Shown: positions 1 through 10,631, numbered from the stretch's first letter. The stretch: 64,000 bases of DNA from Solirubrobacterales bacterium (GCA_021155855.1 JAJNAZ010000014.1:24359-88358); one strand, 5' to 3'. Program-made: numbers and translations. Notes: generated by a model from the sequence alone, not told the origin.

Positions 1-1
1 C

Positions 2-586
2 GGCCTTCACCCGGCCGCGATGGACGGGATCCCCGACGTCGGCGCCGGGATCATCGAGCCGGGCAAGTCGACCGTCTATGAGTTCGAGGCGGAGCCCTTC
101 GGCCTCCACCTCTACCACTGCCACGTCGCCCCCCTCGCCGAGCACATCGCCCGCGGGATGTACGGGACCTTCATCGTCGACCCGAAGCGGGGCCGGCCGG
201 AGGCCGACGAGATGGTCATGGTCCAGCACGGCTACAACACCACCTTCGACGCCGAGGGAAATCAGCTCTACGCCGTCAACGGGATCCCGTTCCACTACAT
301 GAATGAGCCGGTGCAGGTTCGGCGCGCCGAGCCGGTGCGGATCTACCTCGTCAACGTGCTCGAGTACGACCCGATCAACTCGTTCCACATCCACGGCAAC
401 TTCTTCCACTACTACCCGACCGGTACCTCGCTCGAGCCGAGCGACTTCACCGACACCGTGATCCAGGGCCAGGCGCAGCGAGGGATCTGCGAGTTGCGCT
501 TTCCCCATGCCGGACCGTTCATGTTCCACGCCCACAAGACCGAGTTCGCCGAGCTCGGCTGGATGGGCTTCTTCGAGGTGGGCTGA
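2..586 (+). CDS. Multicopper oxidase, C-terminal part (5' end outside window)
   Basis: The reading frame is open from the first bases, so the true start lies upstream; at least 194 residues are present. The motif HCHVAPLAEHIARGM carries the Cys, His and Met of a type-1 copper site plus flanking type-2/3 histidines. The C-terminal part has HIHG and FHAHKTEFAELGW, trinuclear-centre histidines but no second type-1 Cys. This arrangement is seen in two-domain multicopper oxidases and NirK-like proteins with the type-1 copper in the first domain. It probably oxidises a metal ion or small organic substrate outside the membrane. The ZIP transporter and DtxR regulator genes follow with 5 nt and then -1 nt spacing, suggesting one metal-homeostasis operon. 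Substrate is unknown. Confidence 0.85.
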   Translation, partial: GLHPAAMDGIPDVGAGIIEPGKSTVYEFEAEPFGLHLYHCHVAPLAEHIARGMYGTFIVDPKRGRPEADEMVMVQHGYNTTFDAEGNQLYAVNGIPFHYMNEPVQVRRAEPVRIYLVNVLEYDPINSFHIHGNFFHYYPTGTSLEPSDFTDTVIQGQAQRGICELRFPHAGPFMFHAHKTEFAELGWMGFFEVG

Positions 587-591
587 AGCGG

Positions 592-1806
592 GTGGAGGCG
601 AGGAGCGAGACCCGGGACGGCTTCGGCGATTCGCTGCTCGGGCGCCTGCCGGGCTGGGCGCTTGCGGCCGGTGCCCTGGCGCTGATCGCAGCGGCGCTGG
701 TAGCGCTCGCGCTCGCCGGCGGCGACGCCTTGCCCGAGCGCAGCGGCCCGCCGGTGGAGGAGCTCGCCGTCGAGCGCACGGTGCTCGAGCCGAACAGGAT
801 CGAGCTCAGCCTTCGCAACACCGGTCCCGACGCGGTCGAGATCGGCCAGGCGTTCGTCAACGATGCCTACGTCGACTTCGAGACGAGCGCGAACCGGATC
901 GGCAGGCTCGGCTCCGAGACGATCGCCCTCGCCTACCCGTGGCAGGAAGGTCAGCCCTATGTGGTCTCGCTGGTGACCTCGACCGGGGTGGTGATCGAGC
1001 ACGAGATCGCGGCCGCCGTCGAGACCCCCGCCGCGGACGGGGACTTCTTCGGATTGATGGCGCTGCTGGGCACCTACGTCGGCATCATCCCGGTCGTCCT
1101 CGGAATGCTGCTGCTGCCGGCGATGCGCCGCTTCAGCCATCGCTGGGTGCGGGTCCTGCTCGCGCTTACGGTCGGCCTGCTCGGCTTTCTCGCCCTCGAC
1201 GGTGCGCTCGAGGGGCTCGAGCTGGCGAACGGCTCCGGTGGGGCGTTCGGGGGGGCCGAGCTGGTTTTCCTCGGCGCCGGGCTCGCCTTCTTGGCGCTTA
1301 CCGGCCTCGACCGTTATCTGGAGGCTCGCCGCGGGCGCGCCGCGGCGGCGGGCTCGCGGGGCTTTCAGCTCGCCTTGATGGTCGCGATCGGGATCGGCCT
1401 GCACAACCTCGGCGAGGGCCTCGCGATCGGCTCCGCGTATGCGGTTGGCGAGCTCGCGCTCGGCGCCTTCTTGGTGATCGGCTTCGCGATCCACAACACC
1501 ACCGAGGGGATCGCGATCGTCGCCCCGCTGACCCGCGAGCGCCCGGCGCCGGCGCGCCTCTTGGGCCTCGGGATGATCGCCGGGGCCCCGGCGATCGCCG
1601 GCGCCTTGGTCGGGGCCTCGATCGATAACGCCGAGCTCTCCGCGTTCCTGCTCGGGATCGGCGTCGGCGCGATCGTCCAGGTGATCGTCCAGATCGCCCC
1701 GGCGCTTCGCGACTCGGCCGGCAGGGTGCTCGACGCCGCGAACGCGGCCGCGATCGCGGCCGGGGCACTCGCCCTCTACCTCACCGGGCTCCTGGTGACG
1801 ATCTGA
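592..1806 (+). CDS. ZIP-family divalent metal transporter
   Basis: 404-residue membrane protein, GTG start 5 nt after the upstream oxidase. An N-terminal membrane anchor (about residues 22-45) precedes an extracytoplasmic stretch to about residue 150, then a ZIP transporter core of several hydrophobic segments. The core contains paired metal-binding helices with HNLGEG (about residue 268) and HNTTEG (about residue 302), the HNxxEG signature of ZIP metal sites. It likely imports zinc, iron or manganese, or moves metal between compartments. The extra N-terminal domain is unusual compared with the compact bacterial ZupT/GufA type. Its stop codon overlaps the start codon of the DtxR gene by 1 nt, so the two are probably translationally coupled. 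Confidence 0.88.
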   Translation: MEARSETRDGFGDSLLGRLPGWALAAGALALIAAALVALALAGGDALPERSGPPVEELAVERTVLEPNRIELSLRNTGPDAVEIGQAFVNDAYVDFETSANRIGRLGSETIALAYPWQEGQPYVVSLVTSTGVVIEHEIAAAVETPAADGDFFGLMALLGTYVGIIPVVLGMLLLPAMRRFSHRWVRVLLALTVGLLGFLALDGALEGLELANGSGGAFGGAELVFLGAGLAFLALTGLDRYLEARRGRAAAAGSRGFQLALMVAIGIGLHNLGEGLAIGSAYAVGELALGAFLVIGFAIHNTTEGIAIVAPLTRERPAPARLLGLGMIAGAPAIAGALVGASIDNAELSAFLLGIGVGAIVQVIVQIAPALRDSAGRVLDAANAAAIAAGALALYLTGLLVTI

Positions 1807-2501
1807 TGACCGCGCACTCGCACACCCGCGGCGAGCGCGGCGCCGCCAACACCGAGGCGGTCGAGGACTACGCGAAGGCGATCTACGCCCTCGCCCGGCG
1901 GGCCTCGGGGCCGGTCGGCACCTCGGCGCTCGCCGAACGTCTCGGCGTCTCGCCGGGCACGGTGACCGCGATGCTCAAGCGGATGGCGGAGATGGGTTTG
2001 GTCGAGCACGAGCCCTACCACGGGGTGGCGCTGAGCGCGGCGGGTGAGCGGGTGGCGCTCGAGGTGATCCGCCACCACAGGCTGATCGAGTCGTATCTCG
2101 CCGAGGCGCTGGGGATGCCCTGGGACAAGGTCCACGACGAGGCCGAGGTGCTCGAGCACTACATCTCCGAGGACCTCGAGGAGCGGATCGCGTCGGCGCT
2201 CGGGGACCCGAGCCGCGACCCCCACGGCGACCCGATCCCCGATCGCGAGCTGGCGCTCACCGACGACGGGGGGAGCGTCACCCTGAGCCAGCTCGAGCCC
2301 GGTGAGGACGGCACCTTCACCCGGGTCTCGGACTCCGAGCCCGAGATGCTCCGCTTTCTCGACGAGCGCGGCATCCGCCCCGGCACCGAGGTCTCGGTTC
2401 GGGACGCCGACCCGTTCGGCGGCGCGCTGATGATCGTCGTCGACGACACCGCGCACGCGATCGGCATCGAGCTCGCCCGCCGGATGCTGGTCGCTCGGTA
2501 G
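1806..2501 (+). CDS. DtxR/MntR-family metal-dependent transcriptional regulator
   Basis: 231 residues. A winged helix-turn-helix (about residues 15-75, with TSALAERLGVSPGTVTAMLK as recognition region) is followed by a metal-binding and dimerisation domain with ligand-type residues in EHEPYHGV and HHRLIESYLAE. The C-terminal FeoA/SH3-like domain (about 150-231) is as in IdeR/DtxR. The family represses metal-uptake genes when loaded with Fe2+ or Mn2+. The gene starts inside the stop codon of the ZIP gene, so it probably regulates its own operon (oxidase, transporter, regulator). The metal cannot be decided from sequence alone. Confidence 0.9.
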   Translation: MTAHSHTRGERGAANTEAVEDYAKAIYALARRASGPVGTSALAERLGVSPGTVTAMLKRMAEMGLVEHEPYHGVALSAAGERVALEVIRHHRLIESYLAEALGMPWDKVHDEAEVLEHYISEDLEERIASALGDPSRDPHGDPIPDRELALTDDGGSVTLSQLEPGEDGTFTRVSDSEPEMLRFLDERGIRPGTEVSVRDADPFGGALMIVVDDTAHAIGIELARRMLVAR

Positions 2502-2510
2502 GCTCCGAGC

Positions 2511-2873
2511 ATGGGGCTCGCGGACGATTTCCAGCAGGTGCTCGACTCGCTTCCCGAGGATTGGACCGACATCGTCTGCGACCTGCGGATCAGCGACGAG
2601 GACCTCTACGTCGACGCGGCTGTGCTGATGACGCAGATCAACGCGCAGCCCTACTCCGAGGCCGATTGGCATTTCAGGATCAACGTCGCTCACAGCTTCG
2701 GCCACGCCGCCGCGGCGGAGACGGTCAAGGGGACCCTGGAGCTGCTCGACGAACAGGGGATCGCCGGTGCGCTGATCGTTCGCGACGTCCACATCGGGCG
2801 AACGGAGGTCGTTCCGATGTGGGGCCGGCCGGAGTCGGTCAGGCGCGAGTTTCGCGCCCGCCGCTCGCTCTGA
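2511..2873 (+). CDS. Conserved-looking hypothetical protein, 120 aa
   Basis: ATG start 10 nt after the DtxR gene, same strand, so possibly the last gene of the metal operon. It is acidic at the N-terminus, with mixed predicted helix and strand, no signal peptide and no membrane segment. Codon use is typical of the neighbours (strong G/C third positions), which argues that it is a real gene. A central DWHFRINVAHSFGHA stretch with two His residues could bind metal, but I do not recognise the family. Downstream lie about 90 nt without features before the convergent binding-protein gene. Confidence 0.7.
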   Translation: MGLADDFQQVLDSLPEDWTDIVCDLRISDEDLYVDAAVLMTQINAQPYSEADWHFRINVAHSFGHAAAAETVKGTLELLDEQGIAGALIVRDVHIGRTEVVPMWGRPESVRREFRARRSL

Positions 2874-2963
2874 CGCCGCGAGCCCGCGCCCCGACCGCGA
2901 CCGGCTCTGGATCACCCGCCCGCAACGACTCAATCGGCCGGTGCGAAGCGGACTCGACGATCT

Positions 2964-3941
2964 CTAGTCGCTGCCTAGCTCGAGCGCAAAGGCGCGCTCG
3001 ATTCGCGGCGGCCTGGCGACGATGTCCCGCTCCACATCCCACGCCGCCCACTGCCGCAGCACGCTTTCGTCGGGCAGCACGCCCGAGCCGATCGCGTCCG
3101 CTTCCAGCAGCGCTTCGAGCTGCGCTCGTTGCTCGCCCTCGGTGAGCTCGGGCGCCGCCTCGAGCAGGTCGGCAAGAGCCGCCTCCGGAGCCTTGGTCAG
3201 TTGCTCCTGGCCGCTGCCGACAGCGGCGAGCAGCCCCTCGACCAGCTCCGGTCGCCCGGTCACCGTCTCCGCCGTGGTCGCGAGCACGAGCTCGGGGTAC
3301 GGCGGGGCGCCGAAATCGTCGACCCTGAACTCGCGCGTCGGCACCCCGAGGCGTCGCAACGCCACGCCCTCGGCGTTCCAGAAGGCGGTCGCGGCGTCCA
3401 CGCGGCCGGCCGAGAGCGCCGCGATCGAGTCGAAGCCGATCGTCACCCGCTCGACCGCGGCCGCATCGGCGCCCCCGGCATCGAGCACCGAGTCGAGCAC
3501 GGCGTCGTCGGAGGGCAGCCCGGTGACCCCGACCACGCCGCCCTCGAGGTCGCCCGGGGTGCGGACCGAGTCGCGGTCGCCGGCGATCACCGCCGCCAGC
3601 GGACGCTGCACGATCGCTCCGACGCCGACCAGGTCGAGTCCGCGCTCACGGGCGATCGCGAGGTCGTGGATGTCGAGCACCGCGAATTCCGCGCGCCCGG
3701 CCTCGAGCAGCTGCGGGCCGTCGGTCGACGCCGAGGGTTCGCGGATCTCGAGCTCGATCCCCTCGCGCTCGAACTCCCCGGCCGCCGCCGCCGCGTAGAG
3801 GCCGGCGTGGACGGCGTTCGGGGTGAAGTCGAGGATCAGGGTCGCCTCGTCGGAGGCGCCCGGGTCAGCACCGCCGTCGCCGCAGGCCACCGGGGCGAGG
3901 GCGGCGACGACGGCCGCCAGCGACGCAGCGGCCCTTGACAT
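2964..3941 (-). CDS. NMT1/THI5-like ABC transporter substrate-binding lipoprotein
   Basis: 325 residues. The N-terminus is a lipoprotein signal peptide ending in a lipobox around APVAC (Cys about residue 20), so the mature protein is membrane-tethered outside the cell. The body matches the NMT1/ThiY-type periplasmic-binding fold: LDFTPNAVHAGLYAAAAAG near the start is the classical NMT1 opening (substrate-binding N-x-x-H-A-G), followed by an ARAEF-like hinge and a C-terminal lobe. Relatives bind thiamine-pyrimidine precursors, riboflavin or sulfonates. No permease or ATPase gene is adjacent, so either the gene is an orphan or its partners are elsewhere. It is divergent from the pyrophosphatase gene, 29 nt apart. 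Confidence 0.87.
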   Translation of the reverse strand: MSRAAASLAAVVAALAPVACGDGGADPGASDEATLILDFTPNAVHAGLYAAAAAGEFEREGIELEIREPSASTDGPQLLEAGRAEFAVLDIHDLAIARERGLDLVGVGAIVQRPLAAVIAGDRDSVRTPGDLEGGVVGVTGLPSDDAVLDSVLDAGGADAAAVERVTIGFDSIAALSAGRVDAATAFWNAEGVALRRLGVPTREFRVDDFGAPPYPELVLATTAETVTGRPELVEGLLAAVGSGQEQLTKAPEAALADLLEAAPELTEGEQRAQLEALLEADAIGSGVLPDESVLRQWAAWDVERDIVARPPRIERAFALELGSD

Positions 3942-3970
3942 CGAGCCGCGCAGGATAGCCTTGCCGGGCG

Positions 3971-4483
3971 ATGGCCGACCATGGGCTGACCGACGAGCTG
4001 CTCGCCTTCATCGAGATCCCGAAGGGAAGCCGCAACAAGTACGAGTACGACGAGGGGATCGGCGCCGTGATCCTCGACCGCTTTCTCTCCTCCTCGATGG
4101 TGTACCCGACGGACTACGGGTACCTGATCGGGCACCACGGCCGCGACGGCGATCCGCTCGACGCGATGGTCTGCGTCTCGGAGCCGACCTTTCCGGGTTG
4201 CGTGATCGCGGTCAAGCCGATCGCCCTGTTCGTGATGCGCGACGAGAAGGGCGAGGACGACAAGGTCGTCTGCGTGCCGACCCACGACCCCGGCTGGAAC
4301 ACGTCCGAGACGCTCGACGACATTCCGGAGGCACTTCAACGCGAGATCACCCACTTCTTCTCGGTCTACAAGCAGCTCGAGGGCAAGGAGGTCGAGGTCG
4401 AGGGCTGGCGCTCGCGCGAGCAGGCCCTCGAGGTGATCGCCGACGGCCGCGAGCTCCACCTCGAGCTCAAGGGCGACGGCTGA
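3971..4483 (+). CDS. ppa: Inorganic pyrophosphatase (family I)
   Basis: 170 residues, the normal length for soluble bacterial family I enzymes. It hydrolyses PPi to two phosphates with Mg2+, pulling biosynthetic reactions forward in the cytoplasm. Visible signatures are EIPKGSRNKYEYD near the N-terminus, YPTDYGY, and the DGDPLDAMV metal-binding motif (about residues 57-65) with its catalytic Asp residues. The ATG start sits between the divergent lipoprotein gene and the aquaporin gene. Nothing unusual is seen. Confidence 0.96.
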   Translation: MADHGLTDELLAFIEIPKGSRNKYEYDEGIGAVILDRFLSSSMVYPTDYGYLIGHHGRDGDPLDAMVCVSEPTFPGCVIAVKPIALFVMRDEKGEDDKVVCVPTHDPGWNTSETLDDIPEALQREITHFFSVYKQLEGKEVEVEGWRSREQALEVIADGRELHLELKGDG

Positions 4484-4560
4484 GCGGCTGCGCCGGCGAT
4501 GACCGGTGCCCAGCGCATCTATACACTGCCGCGCGCACCCGACCGAGGAGGATTTTCGCA

Positions 4561-5346
4561 GTGCAGGATCGAGGGCTTGCGGCCTACATCGCCGAGCTGA
4601 TCGGGACGTTGTTCCTGGTCTTCGCCGTTTGCACGGTGGTCTCTCTTTACGTGTCGACCAGCCCGACCTCGCAGACGGGCTCGGACTTCGCCGTCGTCGG
4701 GCTCCTTCACGCGTTCGTCCTCTTCCTGCTGATCATCGCCTTCGGGCAGGTCAGCGGCGGCCATTTCAACCCGGCGATCACGATCGCCGCCGCGGCGATG
4801 CGCCGGATCGACCCCGTCGACGCCGTCGTCTACATCCTCGCCCAGCTCTCCGGCGGCGTGCTCGGCGCGCTGCTGGTCAAGGGCATCCTGCTCGACGAGG
4901 GCCGCGCCACCGACTACGGCAATCCCGAGGTCTCGCCGCTGCTCGGCTCGAACTTCCTCGGCGGCGTGGTCGAGGCGCTCGGCACCTTCCTGCTCGTGCT
5001 CGCGGTCTGCGCGGTGGCGCTCAACCCGCGAGCCCGTCAGGAGTGGGCGCCGCTGGCGATCGGCACGACGCTTGGGTTCGTCGTCTTCATCTTCGGTCCC
5101 CTCACCGGCGCCTCGGTCAATCCGGCGCGCTGGTTCGGCCCGGCGCTGATCGGTGACGCCATCGACGCCAGCGACCTGCTCGTCTACGTGCTCGGGCCCC
5201 TCGTCGGCGCCCTGGTGGCTGTGCTCATCTACCGCTTCGTGATCGCAGGGCCGCAGTACGCGGAGGGAGCGCAGCCGCCGACCTCGGACGCCCGGGCGGT
5301 GGGCCAGGCGATCACGGACGCCGAGGTCCGCGAGCGGAACAGGTAG
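4561..5346 (+). CDS. MIP-family aquaporin / glycerol facilitator
   Basis: 261 residues from a GTG start, chosen because a strong Shine-Dalgarno (GAGGAGG, 4544-4550) precedes it and because residue 1 begins just before the first membrane helix. Six hydrophobic segments and two half-helices carry the NPA boxes GGHFNPAIT (about residue 60) and ASVNPARWFGP (about residue 184), the channel-forming signature of aquaporins and glycerol facilitators. The protein forms tetrameric pores for water or small polyols. Selectivity cannot be assigned with confidence. The open frame extends upstream through the pyrophosphatase gene, but that part is antisense-like noise. Confidence 0.92.
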   Translation: MQDRGLAAYIAELIGTLFLVFAVCTVVSLYVSTSPTSQTGSDFAVVGLLHAFVLFLLIIAFGQVSGGHFNPAITIAAAAMRRIDPVDAVVYILAQLSGGVLGALLVKGILLDEGRATDYGNPEVSPLLGSNFLGGVVEALGTFLLVLAVCAVALNPRARQEWAPLAIGTTLGFVVFIFGPLTGASVNPARWFGPALIGDAIDASDLLVYVLGPLVGALVAVLIYRFVIAGPQYAEGAQPPTSDARAVGQAITDAEVRERNR

Positions 5347-5361
5347 CGGGCGGAGCCCGCT
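5345..5361 (+). terminator. Candidate hairpin terminator after the aquaporin gene
   Basis: A perfect 7-bp stem (AGCGGGC / GCCCGCT) with a 3-nt loop starts inside the aquaporin stop codon. There is no U-tract, as is common for terminators in GC-rich actinobacteria. It separates the aquaporin gene from fbiC. Confidence 0.4.
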
Positions 5362-5403
5362 CGGGCGCGCCCTGGTTCCGCTCGCGGTTGTAGGTTGACG
5401 GGC

Positions 5404-7641
<2,238 letters not shown>

Positions 7642-7647
7642 GAAGCC

Positions 7648-8634
7648 GTGCGCGCGATCGTGCTCGAGGCCGCCGGCTCGCCGCTCCTCGCGATCGACCA
7701 TCCCGAGCCCGAGGCCGGCCGCGGCCAGGTCGTGGTCCGCGTCCACGCCTGCGGGGTCTGCCGCACAGACCTGCACATCGTCGACGGCGAATTGACCGAG
7801 CCGAAGCTACCGCTGGTGCTCGGCCACCAAGTTGTCGGCGAGGTGGTCGAGACGGGGGAGGGGGCGGAGCGGTTCGCGGTCGGCGAGCGGGTCGGCATCC
7901 CCTGGCTGGGCTGGACCTGCGGCGAGTGCCGCTACTGCCGCTCCGGCCGCGAGAACCTCTGCACCCGCGCCAGGTTCACCGGGTATGACTTCGACGGCGG
8001 CTACGCCGAGCTCGCGGTCGCGGACGAGCGCTACTGCCTGCCGCTGGCCGCCGCCGGGTCCGACACCGAGACGGCGCCGCTCTTGTGCGCGGGCCTGATC
8101 GGCTACCGGGCGCTGCGGCTGTGCGGCGATCCCGACCGGCTTGGCCTCTACGGGTTCGGCGCCTCGGCGCACATCGTCTGCCAGGTCGCCGTGCACCAGG
8201 GTCGCCAGGTGTTCGCGGTCACCAGGCCGGGCGACGAGGCGACACAGGCGTTCGCACGCGACCTGGGCGCGGTCTGGGCGGGCGGTTCCGAAGAGGTCCC
8301 GGAGCCGCTCGACGCGGCAATCATCTTCGCCCCTGCCGGTGAGCTGGTCCCGCAGGCGCTCGCCGCCTTGGCGCCGGGCGGCGTCGTCGTCTGCGCCGGG
8401 ATCCACATGAGCGATATCCCGGGCTTTCCCTACGCCGACCTCTGGGGCGAGCGCCAGATTCGCTCGGTGGCGAACCTCACCCGCCGAGACGGCGCGGAGT
8501 TCCTGACGCTCGCCCCGCGGGTGCCCGTCCGCACAACGGTGAGCGAGTATGCGCTCGAGCGCGCCGGCGAGGCGCTCGCCGACCTCCGCGCCGGCCGGCT
8601 CACCGGCTCCGCGGTCCTGAGGGTCCGGGAGTGA
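7648..8634 (+). CDS. Zinc-dependent alcohol dehydrogenase family protein
   Basis: 328 residues, GTG start 6 nt after fbiC, probably co-transcribed. Medium-chain dehydrogenase fold: a GroES-like domain with catalytic-zinc Cys in HACGVCRTDLH (about residue 37), LGHQVVGEVVETG in place of the usual GHE motif (Gln for Glu), and the four-Cys structural zinc site CGECRYCRSGRENLC. The Rossmann domain starts around YGFGASAHI (about residue 170). It likely oxidises alcohols or reduces aldehydes with NAD(P). Closest in layout to the AdhA-like subfamily of zinc-binding alcohol dehydrogenases. Position inside the F420 block is suggestive, but nothing in the protein shows F420 binding. Confidence 0.88.
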   Translation: MRAIVLEAAGSPLLAIDHPEPEAGRGQVVVRVHACGVCRTDLHIVDGELTEPKLPLVLGHQVVGEVVETGEGAERFAVGERVGIPWLGWTCGECRYCRSGRENLCTRARFTGYDFDGGYAELAVADERYCLPLAAAGSDTETAPLLCAGLIGYRALRLCGDPDRLGLYGFGASAHIVCQVAVHQGRQVFAVTRPGDEATQAFARDLGAVWAGGSEEVPEPLDAAIIFAPAGELVPQALAALAPGGVVVCAGIHMSDIPGFPYADLWGERQIRSVANLTRRDGAEFLTLAPRVPVRTTVSEYALERAGEALADLRAGRLTGSAVLRVRE

Positions 8635-8691
8635 CGCACGTCACGGTGCGAGCCGGCGGTCCGACGGTGCGCCGGCGGTAGGGTTGGCGCG

Positions 8692-8757
8692 ATGGCCGAC
8701 GTCACGATCGATTTCACGTTCACCGACGAGGGCGAGGCGGATCCGCTCGATGGCTGA
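8692..8757 (+). CDS. Possible 21-aa leader peptide overlapping the cupin gene
   Basis: A 22-codon frame with ATG start begins MADVTIDFTFTDE and stops 8 nt inside the cupin coding region. The cupin itself begins MADVTVKRIED, so the two starts look like a partial duplication of the first five codons (ATGGCCGACGTCAC versus ATGGCTGATGTCAC). The overlap would allow translational coupling. It may be a non-functional duplication scar. No database family can be named. Confidence 0.3.
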   Translation: MADVTIDFTFTDEGEADPLDG

Positions 8758-9163
8758 TGTCACCGTCAAGCGGATCGAGGACTTCGAGGCGATCTTCCAC
8801 GGCGGCTTTCGCCGCGTGCGCGCCGGGCTCGGCGTGACCGCATTCGGCCTCGCGGTGCTGGACTTCCCGGCCAACTACCGCGACTACCCCGAGCACGACC
8901 AGGTCCACGACAACCAGGAGGAGGTCTACACGGTGCTCGCCGGCCGGGCGACGCTCAGCGTCGGGGGCGAGAACCACGAGCTTGTGCCCGGGGTCTGGGC
9001 CCGGGTCGGGCCGGCCGAGAAGCGAAAGATCGTCACCGGCGACGAGACCGCGCGGGTGCTGGCGATCGGCGGCTCACCCGGGCGGGCGTACGTGCCGCCC
9101 GAGTTCACCGAGGAGGGCGCTCCGGACCCGGCGGGGAAGAAGCTCTCGGCCTTGGATCACTAG
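8750..9163 (+). CDS. Small cupin-domain protein
   Basis: 137 residues from ATG 8750. A single cupin barrel is visible: EHDQVHDNQEEVYTVLAG carries the metal-ligand pattern HDxxxxxxEE of cupin motif 1, and PGVWARVGPAEKR falls in motif 2. Small cupins of this type act as dioxygenases, isomerases or binding proteins; the substrate here is unknown. The gene follows the alcohol dehydrogenase and converges on cofE, the two stop codons overlapping by 4 nt. An in-frame TTG at 8684 exists but gives an unlikely Arg/Ser-rich extension. Confidence 0.8.
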   Translation: MADVTVKRIEDFEAIFHGGFRRVRAGLGVTAFGLAVLDFPANYRDYPEHDQVHDNQEEVYTVLAGRATLSVGGENHELVPGVWARVGPAEKRKIVTGDETARVLAIGGSPGRAYVPPEFTEEGAPDPAGKKLSALDH

Positions 9164-9927
9164 CGGAACAGGTCCTCACGGGAGGCGCGCTGGAGCGCGG
9201 CGGCCGCACCTGGGCCGTCGGCGTCGGTGCGCCAGCGCCCGGCGCCGCGGATCAGCGCCGCCGGGACTGCGGAGGCCTTGTCGCGGACGAGGTCGGCCGC
9301 CGCGGCGAGCTGGTCCGCGACCGCGACCGCGGTGGCGGCGAGCTTGCGCCCGTGGAGATCGGCGCGACCGCGCCAGTCGTCCAGCGCGGCGAGCCCCGCA
9401 CAGCCGATCGCCACGTCCACCTGGCCGAGCCGCCAAGGGCGGCCGAAGCTGTCGGCGACGACAACCGCCGGACGCGATCCGGAGGCGGTCGCGAGCTCGG
9501 CACGAATCCGGCGGGCGGAGGCGTCGGCGTCCTCGGGCAGCAGGGCGACGATGTCCTCTCCGGACACGTTCGAAGCGTCGATGCCGGCGTTGGCGCAGAT
9601 CCAGCCGCCACGCGTCTCGACGATCAGCACCCCGGCCGCTGCCCGCACGATCCGCCTCGATTCGGCGAGCACGAGCTCGACCAGGCGCGGGTCCTTGTCG
9701 AGCTCGGCGGCCAGCGCGACGGCGCGCTCCCCGGGCTTTACGGCGGCGAGGGCGCGGGTGCGGTCCTCGGCCTTCGAGACGATCTTCTGGGAGACGACCA
9801 CGACATCGGTGTCGCCCGGCTCAGCGTCCGCTTCACGCGCCGCCGCGGCCAGCAGCTCGCCGAGTCGATCGCCGGGGCCGACCTCCGGCAGTCCGGCCAG
9901 TGCCAGGATCTCTAGCTGCGGGCTCAC
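9160..9927 (-). CDS. cofE: Coenzyme F420-0:L-glutamate ligase
   Basis: 255 residues from a GTG start that overlaps the cofC stop by 4 nt (GTGA), so the pair is translationally coupled. The enzyme adds L-glutamates to F420-0 using GTP. Recognisable CofE motifs include VVVSQKIVSKAEDR (about residue 41), the ESRRIVR stretch and the VADSFGRPWRLGQVDVAIG region (about residue 166). Mycobacterial FbiB carries an extra C-terminal FMN-dependent reductase domain. That domain is absent here, so the saturating step of dehydro-F420-0 may rely on a separate enzyme, unless the precursor is a saturated lactate. Confidence 0.93.
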   Translation of the reverse strand: MSPQLEILALAGLPEVGPGDRLGELLAAAAREADAEPGDTDVVVVSQKIVSKAEDRTRALAAVKPGERAVALAAELDKDPRLVELVLAESRRIVRAAAGVLIVETRGGWICANAGIDASNVSGEDIVALLPEDADASARRIRAELATASGSRPAVVVADSFGRPWRLGQVDVAIGCAGLAALDDWRGRADLHGRKLAATAVAVADQLAAAADLVRDKASAVPAALIRGAGRWRTDADGPGAAAALQRASREDLFR

Positions 9928-10610
9928 GTTGGCGGGCGCGCGATCGGGCCCAGGCGGTCGATCGCGGCCGCGGTGGCCGGGGCGCGCTCCGGGCGCTCGG
10001 TGAGCATCGCGGCCAAGGCCGCGAGGTCGTCGGGCGTATCGAGGTCGAGCGCCAGCGAGGACAGCCTCTCGATTGCGACCGAGTGGCCGGCCCGCGCGGC
10101 CCGATCGCGATGGCGGGCCATGCTCCCTTCCCCGAAGGCGGGCCCGATCGCATCGGCGGGCGCGAGCAGCAGCCCGTTGGTGCCGGTTCCATGGCGGTCG
10201 GGGACGACCGCGACGCGCCCGGGGCTCATGCGGCCGATCGCTGGGTCGAGTTCCGCTCGCTCGAGCAGCGGGCAGTCCCCCGGAAGCAGCGCGGCGCAGC
10301 GGGCGCCGTGGGAGAGCGCGCGGATGATGCCGAGCGTCGCGGCCTCGGAATGACCGCGGTCGTCGGGGTCGCGGAGCACCTCGAGTGGCGTTGCGGTGCG
10401 GCGGGCATGGGCGAGCGCGATCCGCTCGGCGCGCCCCTCGCCGGTGACCACGATCAGCCGCTCCACTCCCTCGCTGGCCGAGATCGCGGCGAGCACATCG
10501 GCGAGCATCGCCTTTACCAGCCCCGCCCGCTGGGGTCGGTCGAGCACCGCGAGCAATCGCTGCTTGGCCGAGCCAAAGCGCTTCACCGGGATGATCGCCG
10601 TCGCTTTCAT
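9924..10610 (-). CDS. cofC: 2-phospho-L-lactate / phosphoenolpyruvate guanylyltransferase
   Basis: 228 residues. Nucleotidyltransferase fold with N-terminal AIIPVKRFGSAKQRL, a glycine-poor variant of the NTP-binding loop, then LLPGDCPLL with the metal-binding Asp, and VPDRHGTGTNGLLL. These are the CofC/FbiD hallmarks. The enzyme activates 2-phospholactate or phosphoenolpyruvate with GTP; which substrate is used cannot be read from sequence. It lies between cofD (upstream, 21 nt gap) and cofE (downstream, 4-nt overlap), forming a cofD-cofC-cofE operon on the minus strand. Confidence 0.94.
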   Translation of the reverse strand: MKATAIIPVKRFGSAKQRLLAVLDRPQRAGLVKAMLADVLAAISASEGVERLIVVTGEGRAERIALAHARRTATPLEVLRDPDDRGHSEAATLGIIRALSHGARCAALLPGDCPLLERAELDPAIGRMSPGRVAVVPDRHGTGTNGLLLAPADAIGPAFGEGSMARHRDRAARAGHSVAIERLSSLALDLDTPDDLAALAAMLTERPERAPATAAAIDRLGPIARPPT

Positions 10611-10631
10611 CCGCCAATCATGTCGCCCGAC

